A stretch of DNA of 64,000 bases, from the NCBI GenBank assembly GCA_023213395.1, contig CM041465.1:177761741-177825740 (forward strand), written 5' to 3'. The notes under the pieces are model-generated. The model searched no databases and was not told the origin of the DNA. It saw nothing but the letters and a program-made list of their open reading frames with translations. This document shows positions 13,446 to 25,035 of this stretch, one piece after another; positions within the stretch are counted from its first letter, which is position 1, and each line of letters starts with the position of its first letter. Position numbers and translations under genes: made by a program. This stretch comes from Cycas panzhihuaensis. Lineage: Eukaryota; Cycadophyta.

Positions 13446-13807
13446 TCTCTTCCTCCTTTGTTTCCGGACCTCGTAGCCTCCCCTTTTAGGGGCTCTCTGG
13501 CTACTGTGCCGGATCTGAGGGTAGGCCCCTCAAAGAATGATTCTTTCAGAGTTTTTTGCGTACCAAGATCCACTTGGGCAGCCGAATCCTTCTCTCTTTG
13601 GACTTTTAGCGGGGGTCTACCAACCCTCTTCTCAACACCAACATCCGGCTTCTTTTGAGGCGTCTGCAAGGTTGAGTCAAGTATTGCCTGTCCAGATTCC
13701 TCTGGGCAAGGCAGATCCGCGTCCCCGTCCCCCTCTCTGGGGCGGCTTGGACCAACAATCGGTGGGGGGATATCCGTCCCCTTTTCCATCACTCTCTCCA
13801 GTTGCCT

Positions 13808-14797
13808 TTAAGGCTTTGGTGAGACATTTTGAGTCAGCGTAACAGCCCCCTTTTGGGGGTGTTCCGAAGCCCCATCCTTTTCGTCCAGGCCCTTTGGGTC
13901 CACAGCGACCTGAGCCATATGTGCATCCTCCTCAAGCAACGTGTCCTCCTCATTTGGATCAAAGCCTAAATTATGAAGAGGAGTATCCGCTGCCTCCAAT
14001 CGGCCAGGGAAAACTTGCCCCCCCACTAATCCTTCCTCTTGCTTGTCTGTCTCTATTGGTTCTTTTGGGGGTTGCACACCCGGGCACTTCTGGGGTAAAT
14101 GTCCCAGGTTTCTACATGTTGAGCATCTAAAGTGGTCCAGCTCGTAAAGCAAAGGTTGAACCCAAGTCTCAGCAGGGAGGTCCATCCAGATATCATCTAA
14201 TAAAGGCTTGTCTAGCCTCACCAAGGCACAAATTCTTGCGTTTATAAGCTTGCTTCTGTTTTTCGTTCTTAGAATCAAGCTGCTAGGAGGGCCAAGCGCC
14301 TTGCGATCCCATTAAAACCTCCAGGTTCCAATGGTGAAGCGGCAACCCTGGTAGTTGGATCCAGATAGGGGCTTGCTTGATTTTTGGAGTCGAGGGGTCA
14401 AAGCCTCTGTGCCATTTCTCTAAATATAATGCTTTTCTACCAAACATCCATGGTGCCCTGATTAGAATGCTAGCCATATCTTCATATGAAGCAAATTTAA
14501 ATAGCACACAGCCCTTGGGCATGGCTATTACCTCAACATTACTCAATGTTTTCCATTTTGACCTCGTCCAAACCCTAATGGGCTCCAAACACAGTGCGGG
14601 ACGAGAACACGCCAACAAGGCGGTTCTCCCACAGTTCTCCGTTTTTCGGCCGGTCTGAGAATTTTCAGTCTTACTTTGTTGTCTTCGTACACCAGGGTTA
14701 AATCAAAAGATACTTCCTCATTAGATTTCAGGACCTCTTTATAAGTTTTCCCAGGATAAGGCCTTTGGTTCTGCTCGAGAATGTGATCTTTTTCCAT
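13808..14797 (-). pseudogene. LINE ORF1: gag-like RNA-binding protein
   Basis: Starts at ATG 14797 (MEKDHILEQNQRPYPGKTY). A DUF4283-type region follows: FKFASYEDMASILIRAPWM near 14470 and APIWIQLPGLPLHHWN near 14360, typical of plant LINE ORF1. Next comes a CCHC zinc knuckle, CSTCRNLGHLPQKC, near 14090-14130, then an acidic tail ending at 13808. Frame changes near 14600 and 14280 break it. It would coat the LINE RNA. ORF2 begins about 15 bp downstream in the next open stretch. Confidence 0.85.
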
Positions 14798-15298
14798 TTT
14801 AAAATTATTTAACTTAGAGAAAAAACTCCCAACAGCAGTGCAGTAACATACCGGGTGATTGCAGCTCCTCTGGGGCCAGCACCACTATTTGTCGTATATA
14901 TCCAGAGCCCCGAACAGTCTACCACTCTGAACACCAGCACTAACCCCCTCCCCAAGAGAATAAGGCGTCCTTTCTGACCATAACAGGGGGCCTCCGCGGA
15001 GGATGAGAGACAGAGCAAGAAGAGGGAAGAGGGCCGCCTCTAGCCAGCACTAACTCTGTCCCAGAGAGAGAAGCGCCTAGCCTCCTCGCAGATCTGCTCC
15101 TTACCCCGCCGCCATAGCTCAAACAGGGGCAAAGAAGAAAGGATTAAGAGCCCGTGGGCTACAGACAAGCTGCGACGTCCAGCTCCTTCATCGTACCAAG
15201 GACGCCATGGCGTCCAAGACGCCTGGAACACCACCTCCGTCCCCGCGTGCCAAAAACCCTAGTCGCAGCGTCTCCGATAGTCGCAGCCAGATTCTTAT
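14798..15298 (-). promoter_or_regulatory. LINE 5' UTR, probable internal promoter region
   Basis: GC- and CpG-rich 0.5-kb leader between the 5' target duplication and ORF1 ATG. Open stretches here (for example 15040-15234) show no known domain and are probably chance. Promoter activity is inferred from LINE biology; no core element was identified. Confidence 0.5.
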
Positions 15299-15313
15299 AC
15301 CTGGTTAGGGATT
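15299..15313. repeat. Right target-site duplication of the LINE
   Basis: Exact 15-bp partner of 9125-9139, at the 5' end of the minus-strand LINE. Sequence after it belongs to element E's LTR. Confidence 0.95.
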
Positions 15314-17018
15314 AAATTCCTTTTACAACTTGTATTTATGTGCATATAATGTATAATTGAAGTTAATGAGAGATGCTTTTAGTTTTAGATTATGTCATTA
15401 ATGTGAATGTAATTTTCATATTGAACTGATAGATAATTCTATAAAGTTAGATCTTCATTCTTATTAGATTTAATTTTTAATTACTTACAATAAACATTAC
15501 TAAAAAATAGATATGACTCAATAAACATTAAATGACACTCTAAATAATAAATTCTAATGATTTTTAACAAATATAGATTCTCAAGAGACTAAAATGAGCC
15601 TATGTGACAATTTATATATTCCCCCCTAACCCATTTAAGATATATTAAAATAATATAATCAACAACAAATAAAATAGAACCTTTAAACATACAAAAATGT
15701 GCTAGATTTTTCACTTTGAGCTACATTTCTTCCATTAAAATACCTCCTAATTATATTATATAACTTGCCAAATTAAAGATCTCTTAATTACTAATTCAAT
15801 GTAACTAGTGAGACCAAAATTAAAGTCTATATGCTTAAGTTATAGGCAAAAAATAGAAGGTGACTCTTTAAGAGTTTAAAAACATGGGCTTAGCCCCTTT
15901 TGTATTAAGTTGGCAGTGAGGTAGAGTCCCATTATGACCAGGAGGCTAACAATAGGGGGCTTGAACAAATTTGAAATATTATACAATCTAGCTTAATTTA
16001 ATTTTGACAATACAAAAAATATCGATCAAATTTGATAATGATTTGAAGTCTATGCACTTTGACAAAAATGACCAAATTACTAAGAATGTTAATCTATTCA
16101 CCAAAAATGGATTTATCAAAAAACAACCCACTAGGGTTTTCAAAATTATTCTTTGTTATTTTCTATTTCTATTTATAGGTTTGATGGTGGCAATGTGAAA
16201 AACAACTATATGGCATTTGCAAATCTATGATGGCTATACCTTCTTATACTATTTGTGGGTGTCTTACCACCTTCTCCTCCATGTATTAATACATATCTTT
16301 TCCTAGTGCAAACCTAACTTAGCCTTCAATGAGCTTTAATTCAGTAATATACTCTTTATATGCTAACTTACTGTACATTCTAGTATAGTCAAAGTTTGTT
16401 TCTCATTTCTCAATCACTTTCATATAAAATGATATTTGTCTACAATTTTTATTATATGGAAACAATGTATTACCAATGTATCTTTTGGTCTACTCTCTAT
16501 AGAGTGATCTTTTAGGGTTTCTTTACTTCATGGGGTGTCCTTGTCTTTACTAAACCAATTGTCATAAATGTATTACATCTATTTATTTTTATGACTTTTA
16601 CATCATTCACTTCGAGATATCTTGCACCTTCATTTTGTCATTTGATTAAGTGCTTATGTGTGGTAATTTCATCCATGTAGGTTAGTGTAAACAATCTTTG
16701 ATTCAACTCAAAGGACATCCTTTTTATATTAGACATCTTTTTATGAGCCACTCTATATTGCAGGTCTCTTTTCCTTCTCTATGTAGCTGATGGTAAGTCG
16801 AAGCCTAGCCAATGGCATATCCCTAAAGGAGGCAAATTATCACACATCATTCATACTACGATTACTCTTTTTATGTATGCTATGTTGTCCTAATAGAATT
16901 AACTCTTTATAAGGTAAGTTACTTTGACCCTTCTTTATGCAACAAAAGTTTTAGTTTTAATACTAACTTTCATTCAGGCAACACCATAATAAGATATCTA
17001 TCTATCTATTTATCTATA

Positions 17019-17051
<33 letters not shown>

Positions 17052-17990
17052 TTATATGCTTTATTCATGCATATATAAGAGAATCAAAGTGTAAAAAAAA
17101 TTAATTTTGAAACTTTATAATAGAGTGTAGAACATTTATACTTTTATATCTCTCTTTTGAATCAAATCCTAGGAGAATTGTAGTAAATTAGTCCCATCCC
17201 TTTTTGTTTTATAGCATTCATCATAGAGGCCAAAAAAAAATCATGTGATAAGCCTTAAACCCCTCTTAACGGTGAATAGGGTATACATATCTTTGATTCG
17301 TTTAAATTTAACAACAACTATTAAAAGAAATATTACATTCAAGTGTTTTTTTTTAAACTTTATTTTGGGATAGTTCTAGTATTAGACACTCACAATAGCC
17401 TTCAAAAAAAGGCAGAAACAACCATAAAATCATTTTTTTCACTTTTTTTTCTTAATAACAAAATTATTTTCTCCACAAAGTGATGAGGACTATATTAGTA
17501 ACTAATCTACTCTCATTTTTTGTAACAAAAATACCTTTAAGAAATACTTCTATGATCTTCATAAAGTTCTAAATATAAATTTTGTGATGGCTCGCCATAT
17601 GCATGTAGAAATAGATCACCAAAAAAATATTATTTCAACATATAAATCTACCTTTTTTTTCTCCCTGATGTAACTTCAAAAAATAGGCTCTAAAATATCT
17701 TTAAAAATAGTTTTATAATAATATTTAACAACAAGTTCAAAAAAACATTAAAATAGACTTTCAATAGCTTCAAGAATAAATTTTTAAATTAGTCTTTAAC
17801 GTGACTAAAAATATGATTAAACAACCCCAAAAAGTTTAGTGTACTTGTAATAAAACAGCCCTTAAAATAACTTGAAAATTACTCTTTAAAACACTAACCA
17901 AGTCACTAATCAAGCACTGAAATTAGGTTCCTAAAATAGCATAAATAAGACTCTAAAATGATGAATGAATAGGCTTAAAAAATAGTCCCC
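15314..17990. other. AT-rich DNA: remainder of element E LTR, then unassigned
   Basis: The first part should be the rest of E's 3' LTR, because it follows the LINE target duplication. Its end is not recognisable. The rest holds no supportable coding region, only short frames without domains, many homopolymer runs and a small microsatellite near 17 kb. The part just left of 17990 may be the leader of the minus-strand element whose primer site is at 17994-18019. Confidence 0.5.
16993..17051. repeat. Short TCTA / TG microsatellite
   Basis: Imperfect (TATC)n followed by ATGTATATG and a (TG)n run of about 14 units. Confidence 0.9.
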
Positions 17991-17993
17991 AAG

Positions 17994-18019
17994 GATTTGA
18001 ACCTTGCACTGTGATATCA
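17994..18019 (-). promoter_or_regulatory. Primer-binding site of a minus-strand LTR element (H)
   Basis: On the minus strand, TGATATCACAGTGCAAGG followed by TTCAAATCC. This matches, with a few changes, the complement of the 3' end of plant initiator tRNA-Met (TGGTATCAGAGC and following bases). It lies directly after an LTR-type ...CTAACA end. No downstream coding region of this element is recognisable. Confidence 0.55.
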
Positions 18020-18290
18020 TGTTAGAATTGAAATGTGGAACATAATAGTAATGAACAAATGAGGTGAGTATAGAATAATGAAATGAAACATAAGAGATAT
18101 AAAAAATATATAAGTTAGACACAATAATATAAGTTGAAATAATGACCAAACTTTAAGTTAGATAAAGATGATGTATATACTTATAATATAACTCACTATG
18201 TATGAGAACCTGCAAAGGTCAACTATTATCTAGTGTCACATATTTCTATGTGGCATACAACTCAAGGTAATCTACAATATAAAATATAAA
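18020..18290 (-). repeat. Probable 5' LTR of element H (left limit firm, right limit uncertain)
   Basis: Minus-strand sequence ending CA at 18020 just before the primer site. The start (a TG near 18260-18285) is uncertain. It abuts integrase sequence of element F, so H probably inserted into F. No second copy was found. Confidence 0.35.
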
Positions 18291-18329
18291 TAAACTATGA
18301 GAAAGTATGAATGGATTCAATATTGTAAT

Positions 18330-19645
18330 TGGATATTACATCTAATAATCTTTCATAAATGACTAAAAAATTTACTATCTCGATCTAAAATAATAGACTT
18401 CATAATACCATGTAGTTTAATAACTTCCTTAAAATATAAATTACCTATCTTAGTTGCATAATTTATCCTTTTACATAAAATAAAATTAACTATTTTTGAA
18501 AATTGGTCCATAATCATAAAGATAAAAGCATTTATTTACTGGGTGTTTAATAATCTCAACATGAAGTCCATGCTAAGGTCAAGCCATACATATATAACCT
18601 TATGTTTTGGGCTTGTCTTTTTGTCACTTGGCATACTTTACATTATGCCATAAATGTCTCTAGATTGCTCCTCACCTTTAGCTAGTAGTACTTCTCCTCC
18701 ACTAATACTATGGTATCGTTTCTTCTAAAATATTCCTAAAGACCTCTACTGTGTAACTCTCTTATAATAGTATCACTCATGGAACCAATACAGATATATA
18801 GCTTTCTTTCTTTGAATAAATAGCCATCTTATAAAATTTAGTCATATCATAATGAACCACTACTATTAGCTAAAGGATTTTAATAGTGTTTAATTATTGT
18901 TCCAAAGTTTGGATTGATTTTTTATAGGACCTTTATGGCCTCAAGCCCAATAACTTTATTTACTATAATGGTTTACATTGCCACCCTCATACTTAATGCA
19001 TATACTACTTATGATTCAACACAAGGATAAAACTTTACAAATATGGAATACACTTAGAATATGTAGTATTTAACTTCTTTTAGGTGTTAACATATCCTAA
19101 TATTTGATGGTTAATAAATAAAATAAATTTCTTAGGCATAAGATAATGCATTCAATGTCTCAAGGCCTACATAATAACATAAAATTCAATATCATAAGTA
19201 GAATATTTCTTCTTTATCTCATTTAATTTTTCACTATAAAAAGTGATTGACCTTCCCTCTTGATTTAACAAAGCTTTAATATAAATATATAAGACATTTA
19301 TAATCAACCTCAAATACTTTTTAAAAATTTAACAGTGCTAATAAAAGTGCCTTTATCATCTTTTGCTTCATCAATTTGGCACTCTACTCTGTTGTCTTAG
19401 TCTTAATAAACTTCTTTACCTTTGTATAATTTATTAAAGGGTTATTGATACTGCTAAAATTCCTTATGAACTTCTTATAAAATATGACTAAACCATAGAA
19501 GCTCCTCACCTCTATTACACTCTTAAGCATAGGCCATTTAACAATGGCCCTAATCTTCTCCTCATCCATATGTAGTCCATCTTGAGAAATTGTAAATCTT
19601 AAGGATACTAGACTACTCTATATAAAGTAACATTTCTTTAGGTTT
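18330..19645 (-). pseudogene. Element F: gypsy RT, RNase H and integrase remnant
   Basis: Minus-strand order is RT end (NLKKC at 19644-19630, MDEEKIRAI at 19569), the RT connection with EVRSFYGLVIFYKKFIRNFS near 19500, RNase H (ESITFYSEKLNE near 19220; ALRH*MHYL near 19150), then integrase with SMDFMLRLL near 18560, FSKIVNF near 18500 and LDRDSKFFSHL near 18400. These are Ty3/gypsy chromovirus-type motifs. It is riddled with stops. The RT frame is cut at 19645 by element G and resumes at 25012-25035 before element A begins. Confidence 0.82.
19641..19645. repeat. Target-site duplication of G, left copy
   Basis: GGTTT, repeated at 25012-25016. The exact LTR boundary is ambiguous by one base. 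Confidence 0.6.
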
Positions 19646-20040
19646 GTTGGAAAGGTTCTATTAGGAATCTACACCAATTTGATATAAAATAGTATAAAAG
19701 ATATGGAATATATAACCAACGTATTTGTATTATTATTTTATTCATTAAGATTGCATAAAAGGAGACACTTACAGGAATATGAAAAGATCATCAAATTTGT
19801 ATCATAGTATGATATCACAAATGAATTCCAAGTATAACCCTCCTTTAATAATGTTGTGCCTTAAATAGACAAGAGTGGCCTTTCCTCATGGAATTCTATT
19901 GGCAGAAAAGATGGCCTCCACTTTTATTAGAGGACATAAATGACTCATACACACAAGTTCATAGGAAGATATGATTATCATACACCTTAGTTATATGAAT
20001 TAGCAACCTAATTTTGCTAATGGTAGGTAAATATGTAATA
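19646..20040 (-). repeat. 3' LTR of element G
   Basis: On the minus strand it starts TATTACATATTT at 20040, comparable with B's LTR start TGTTACATAACTT, and ends CCAACA near 19645. About 396 bp, close to B's 414 bp. The 5' copy lies somewhere in about 24644-25011 but is too diverged to align by eye. Confidence 0.65.
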
Positions 20041-20053
20041 GCCCCCCCTCTCT
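20041..20053 (-). promoter_or_regulatory. Polypurine tract of element G
   Basis: Minus-strand AGAGAGGGGGGGC directly before the LTR start. Confidence 0.75.
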
Positions 20054-20059
20054 AAAATG

Positions 20060-21420
20060 TTGAGTCCTTGAAGCTTAGAAGATGAGGGTACTACTTGATA
20101 AAATCATTTGGCTCCCATGTTGCTTCCTCTAGATCATAACCAATCCACTACACTAAATGCTTAGAGATGGTCTAGTTCTTACGATGACATTGTTGACTAG
20201 TAATAATATAGTTAGGGGGGAGTATGAGTAGTTTCTTATTATTAAGGATAGGAAGGATTGTCTAAGGGATAATATTTTTGTCAAGGTAATTTTTTAGGTG
20301 AGATATATAGAATTTATTATAGATATTTTTGTTCGGGAGGAGTTCAAATACATAAGCAACTTGACAAATCTTTCGTAGAACTTTATATAGGCCATAATAA
20401 TGTGGGATTATCTTATGAATTCTATGGCACTTGAGGGATCATTATTTATACAAATGAATATATAGGAATAGTAGGTCATCAAATCAGAATGAGTGATTAG
20501 AATAATAGCAGTTAGTGGGTTACTTTATATGATTATGTACATTTACTAGGTTTTACTTGAGAGTGTACACGATTTGGTCCATCTCTTAAAGTTTTTATTG
20601 AATAGAAGTAGTTAAGAGGTTAGTGGCTAGAGTGTGGTGGGATGGTGGGAGGTACCTATAGAGATCCTTAAATGGGGAGACACCTATAGTTGAATGATAT
20701 GATGAGTTATACTAGTATTTAATAAGGGGTAGCCAAGAAGTCTAGTTAGCTTGATAATTAGAAGTAAGACAATACAAATAAATTTTTAGGGTTTTATTTA
20801 GAACATCAGATTGGTCATTAGTTTACAAATGGTAGGTAATGCTTATGTTAAATTAGGTTCTTAATGCTTAAAATAGTTCTTATTGGAAAGAGTTAGTGAA
20901 TTCAAGGTCTTGATCACAAACAATAGAAGAGGAAAACCCATGTAGGTGAAAGATGGATTAGATGTAGAAATCTTCAAGACATGATATATCATATAAAGTG
21001 TATATTAGAATGGAATGAGCATACTTAGTTAGCCTATTAATGATGACCAAAATTAAGTTAGATCTAATAGAAATTAGAAGACTTGTAATAAAATTCATGG
21101 CTATGCCTTGCCATTTACCCTAGGGAATATATAAAGGTTAGAGAAGATTTGATAGAGCCTTATTTTCCACCTTATTTCTTTAATAAGTGACATACTTAGA
21201 CATAAAGAAAAGGATGGCAGACTTCATAAGAGGATAAAAGAACTCTTTCTAAATATAATGATATGTATTACCAAATCTAAAATGGTCACTTAAAGGAGTG
21301 GAATCGTATTCAGATCATATACAAGGAATAAAGGAGGAGGTGGGGTAGACAAAAATATAGTTTTTGAATAGGAGATGATTATTATGAGTTAAGTAACCCT
21401 TTTCATTATGAGATCTTCTG
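20060..21420 (-). pseudogene. Element G integrase with C-terminal chromodomain
   Basis: Minus strand. The C-terminal end has WIGYDLEEATWEPNDFIK at about 20150-20100, the conserved half of a chromodomain, which targets integration to modified chromatin. Upstream, MDQIVYTLK near 20590 parallels MDQILHTLK of element B near 63116. The catalytic core (about 20700-21400) is heavily decayed and its acidic residues could not all be placed. Many stops. Confidence 0.72.
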
Positions 21421-21446
21421 ATCCACTGTAGATGGTCTAATCAAGA

Positions 21447-22740
21447 CTAGTTTTCTATAGCAAATTCCTTTAGCCATATAGGATGGAGTTTAAAGATGAC
21501 GTGAATGCAAGGATTACACGTAGTGGAATTAGAAGGTAAGTAAGATAGAATGTAAGTAATAATATTATGTTTGAACTTTTTATAGGATATGGTAAAGTTA
21601 AACACTTGCAAGTAATTAATCCACTTAGCATTTTCTTTTAACATTACAGGTTGATCTAAAAGATGATGAAAATTGTGGTGATTAGAGAGAATTATAAACT
21701 TGGATCCCAAGAGGTATTATCACCACTTATTTATTGCATACAAAATTGCTTTTATTTCCTTTTAATAAGTTGAAAGTTAACATTTATGATCTTTGTGTTT
21801 ATACCTTTGAAAGGTGATAGGATGAAAATTTTACATAAGGACTACTTCTAGGCTAAATCTTGAGGAATCACACTCAAGTTGAAAGGGCTGAAAAAAGTTT
21901 AGAGTAGAGAGGATAGGGGTTGAGGTCATAACTACTTTTAGGTAGTTAAAGGAAACTTTTATAGTTATGAACCACTAGAATAAGTCTTTACGTAGGAGAT
22001 TAGTTAGTGGGGTAATAAGAGAAGCATAATTATGAATAAATCGGTCAAATCTTATGAGGTTAAGAAAAACATGTAGTTGGGTGGGATTTGTGGGGGTTGG
22101 GCTTACTCCTACACCATTTAATAAAATGATATGCCCTAAGTATTATAATTTTGATGTACCAAATTCACATTTTGAACGTTTAGCATACAATTGATGTTAG
22201 TGTAAAATTTAAGGAACAATTTCTAAATGATGAAGGTGGTGGTCTAAATAAGAATTATAAATAAGTATATCATCAAAAAAGATAATGATAAGTTTTTAAA
22301 CGTGGGAAACAAAAATTTTATTTATTAAGGATTATAAGTTAGCGGGGGCATTATAAAGGCCGAAAAACATAACTTGGCACTCAAAATGGCCATGATGAGT
22401 TTGAAAATATGTATTATAATCCTTAAGTACAATGAAAATTTGATAATAATCTGATTGAAGATCCATATTAGAGAATATCATGGCATTATGAATTTTGTTG
22501 AGAATATCATTAATTTCACATAGTGGGAATCTTATTTTTTAAAATGATTTCATTTAGATCCTTATAGTCCATGTAGAGGCAAAAAGAGTTATCCATTTTA
22601 TGGACAAGTATGATTGGAGTAGCATAGGGGCTTGTACTTAGTTGTGTAATCTCCATATTTATTATCTCCTTAGTATTCTTCTCAATCTCATTTTTTTAGA
22701 AATAAGAATTTCTATAAGGCCTAAGGCTCATGGGATCATA
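21447..22740 (-). pseudogene. Element G reverse transcriptase and RNase H
   Basis: Minus strand. RT blocks: LYMDYKDLNEI near 22580, SNMDLQSDYYQIFI near 22450 (first Asp), the catalytic FFDDILIYN at about 22285-22260 with both Asp, and RSKCEFGTSKL near 22170. RNase H follows with FQLECDSS near 21880, and a final open stretch (21710-21447) with the NHHNFHHLLDQP and AKWINYLQ motifs typical of the gypsy RNase H end. Scattered stops; mostly a single frame. Confidence 0.82.
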
Positions 22741-22899
22741 GGAGGCCTTGAGTTTAATGGTATGATAGAAACCATGATCGAGCATAAGGGTGACTAGGAA
22801 AGAGGTATAAACCTATTGGTATTTAGTGAGGATATCCTAAATATTTGAGTGAATATGAGTGTTGTATTAAATGTTGTTAATTTAAAGTATGCATTAGAG

Positions 22900-24480
22900 G
22901 TTGGTTTATAAATATCTCCTTATTCGACTTAGGTTAACAAGTTGACTAAAAGAGGATTAGATCCCATAGATCTCATGTGTCTTGCCTATTTATCCTTTAA
23001 TAGTATAAAAGGATTATGTAAAGAATTATTGGTGTTATACATGCTAAGGGTTTATAGTCATTATACTCCAAGGATAGAGTTTGACCCACCTATACATAAA
23101 GCATGAAAATAAAACATTGGGAGGTAGGTGCCTATCTGAACCTATCATTTTTTTATGACCCTAATATAATGTAATGTTTGATACCTAGGTGAGGAGCAAG
23201 TGAAGCCTACTTTTGGGCTTAGCTAGTAAGATATCAATAAAGTTCAATGACATGCTGTCATCAATTAGGATAGATATGGGGTTTTTGGAGACTACCCTTG
23301 GCTCTTAGCTATTTAGTATAGGAAATATAAGAAACAACAAATAAGGATACTTTTAGTTTAGGAATGGGGGAAGGTTCTATGGGTGGTTCTTCCTCATATT
23401 CTTGATCTAAATCGAAGTTAGAGTATTTTAAGGTAAAAAGCTAGGGTTCATAATGAAGACCATATGCCTAACTTTATAAATATAATAGTTCACTTCTTTA
23501 AGCATTATATGTAAGGGCTAGCTTCTTTGCATTGATACACTTTTATAAGAGTTATATGGAATAGTTTTAATAAAGTTTTTATTAGTGTTCAATCTATTAG
23601 AGGACATTATACCTCATCCATATATGATCATTAGTGGGAAAAATCTACTTAGTAGGGCTGCTAGTACCAAGGAGGATCATGACAAAAGTAGTCAACTATT
23701 CAAATGTAAACTCAACTTCTACCACCTTAGCTATAGATATGGTTTATATTAGACTTAGTATTGTGATTATTTTTAGATGCATTTAGATGTGCTGTTTAAG
23801 GTTGAAGATATATACTTCCATAACTGTTTATTGATCTAGGGGTTAGCTAACCGAAGTCTAGAGAGTTTGGAATTCTCTTGTATATGCAACCATTGATGTT
23901 ATCTACTTTAACTACATGAGCTAGCCAAAAAATAAAGGTTTTAAGTGTCTTCAAACTATTTAAGAAAACCCTTACAAAATTATGTCCATGTTTGATTGGC
24001 TAGGTATTCTCTTTACCACCATTGGAAATAATTGTGTGCCTTATTATCTAAGTGAATTATAGAAAATATTAATTAATTGTTGATTAGCATGGGGTTGAGT
24101 GAGAAGTAAGAGTCCATCTTACTTATCTAACTTCAAGCATTATCATTATTTAGATTAGGGTTAAAATTTGGTAAGTTAAACTTGTGGTAAACTAGTTGTT
24201 GATATGAAGTAGGTGTTAGAATATGAGGCTATAATATTGGACCTAGTGTATTTAAGGAAGATGTCATATTAACTACTAGTGTTGATATATGAGTGGTAAT
24301 CTATATAAGTTCCTTAGATATAGCCTCAATATCCTTGGACATGGTATCTTATTTTTGAATAAGAGTGTCTTATTTAAATTCAAAGGTGTCTTATTTCTTG
24401 TCAAAGTTATTCACTCGGTTAGACATGTTTATGTATTAGGCCTCTAATGCTTAGAAATGATCTATTTGCATTGGTGCCAT
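22900..24480 (-). pseudogene. Element G gag and protease region
   Basis: Starts at ATG 24480 (MAPMQIDHF), which matches B's gag start MAPQSNSDK at 35501. The capsid region holds KFNLPNFNPNLNND near 24150 and DSYFSLNPMLINN near 24090, nearly parallel to ESYFTLNPMLINE in B, then KAHNYFQWW near 24030. The protease part toward 22900 was not resolved. Numerous stops. The leader between LTR and ATG is much shorter than the 1.3 kb of B. Confidence 0.72.
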
Positions 24481-25011
24481 AGAGATAATCTACTATAAAA
24501 TAAAGAAGTGGAATTTATGAGGAATTAAGAATAGGATAGAAAAAGGATCTTAATAAAGAGAGTATAAGAAAGATAGAATGGGAGTAAAGAGGTGGGAAAT
24601 ATTGTAGATAAAAAAACAAAGGGAGATGATAGTGTCTATAACTTGTTGCCCCACAAAAAATACACAATAATTTTGTCCAATGTACTAAGATGAGTTATAA
24701 GAGCTCATCAAAATGGAATAGGTGAGATTTAGTGATGAAATTTTATGCTATGGGGCCTATGGGGTGCCAATATGTCATATCGTAGAAATAAAAATTGAAA
24801 CAACCATAGTGAAAACTAATCAATATTACACATTAATCAAAATAAGATGTATGAATATGGGTGACTTTAAGCTATGGATTATCTTTTTGTCTTGAGTCTA
24901 TTAATACATAGTATTTTCTAAAGTGACCTTATAGACTAGGTGATAGTTCTTTAAAAAGCTTTTTCTTTTTTTAAGTAAAGGGTGGATATTGGACTCAAAG
25001 ATTATGTGCTA

Positions 25012-25035
25012 GGTTTAAAAATTAGATGTAAGATT
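25012..25035 (-). pseudogene. Element F RT fragment between G and A
   Basis: About 24 bp of F's RT, including the right copy of G's target duplication at 25012-25016. On the minus strand it runs in frame into NLKKC on the far side of G. The rest of F lies beyond element A, outside the window. Confidence 0.6.

Larger units (their letters stand above)
9140..15298 (-). mobile_element. Near full-length L1-type LINE with RNase H
   Basis: A 6.16-kb minus-strand element flanked by a perfect 15-bp repeat (9125-9139 and 15299-15313). Its poly(A) tail is the T-run at 9140-9148. In transcription order it has a GC-rich 5' UTR, ORF1 with an RNA-binding DUF4283-like domain and a CCHC knuckle, and ORF2 with AP endonuclease, RT, zinc-binding region and RNase H. 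Several frameshifts break both ORFs, but most catalytic residues survive, so it is younger than its copia host. It is richer in CpG than the surrounding DNA. Confidence 0.93.
19646..25011 (-). mobile_element. Element G: decayed chromovirus, minus strand, inside F
   Basis: Minus-strand gag, RT, RNase H, integrase and chromodomain, followed by a G-rich polypurine tract and a 3' LTR. The flanking F sequence shows GGTTT at 19641-19645 and 25012-25016 as the probable 5-bp target duplication (LTR ends uncertain by one base). F's RT reading frame continues from one side to the other. Its gag and integrase tail closely parallel those of element B, so G and B are one family; G is older and more AT-rich. 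Confidence 0.8.

Noticed and set aside
17990-18019. tRNA B-box-like GGTTCAAATCC on the minus strand
   Set aside because: It continues from a TGATATCA primer-site-like sequence and an LTR end, and no acceptor stem or A box pairs with it; a primer-binding site is the better reading.
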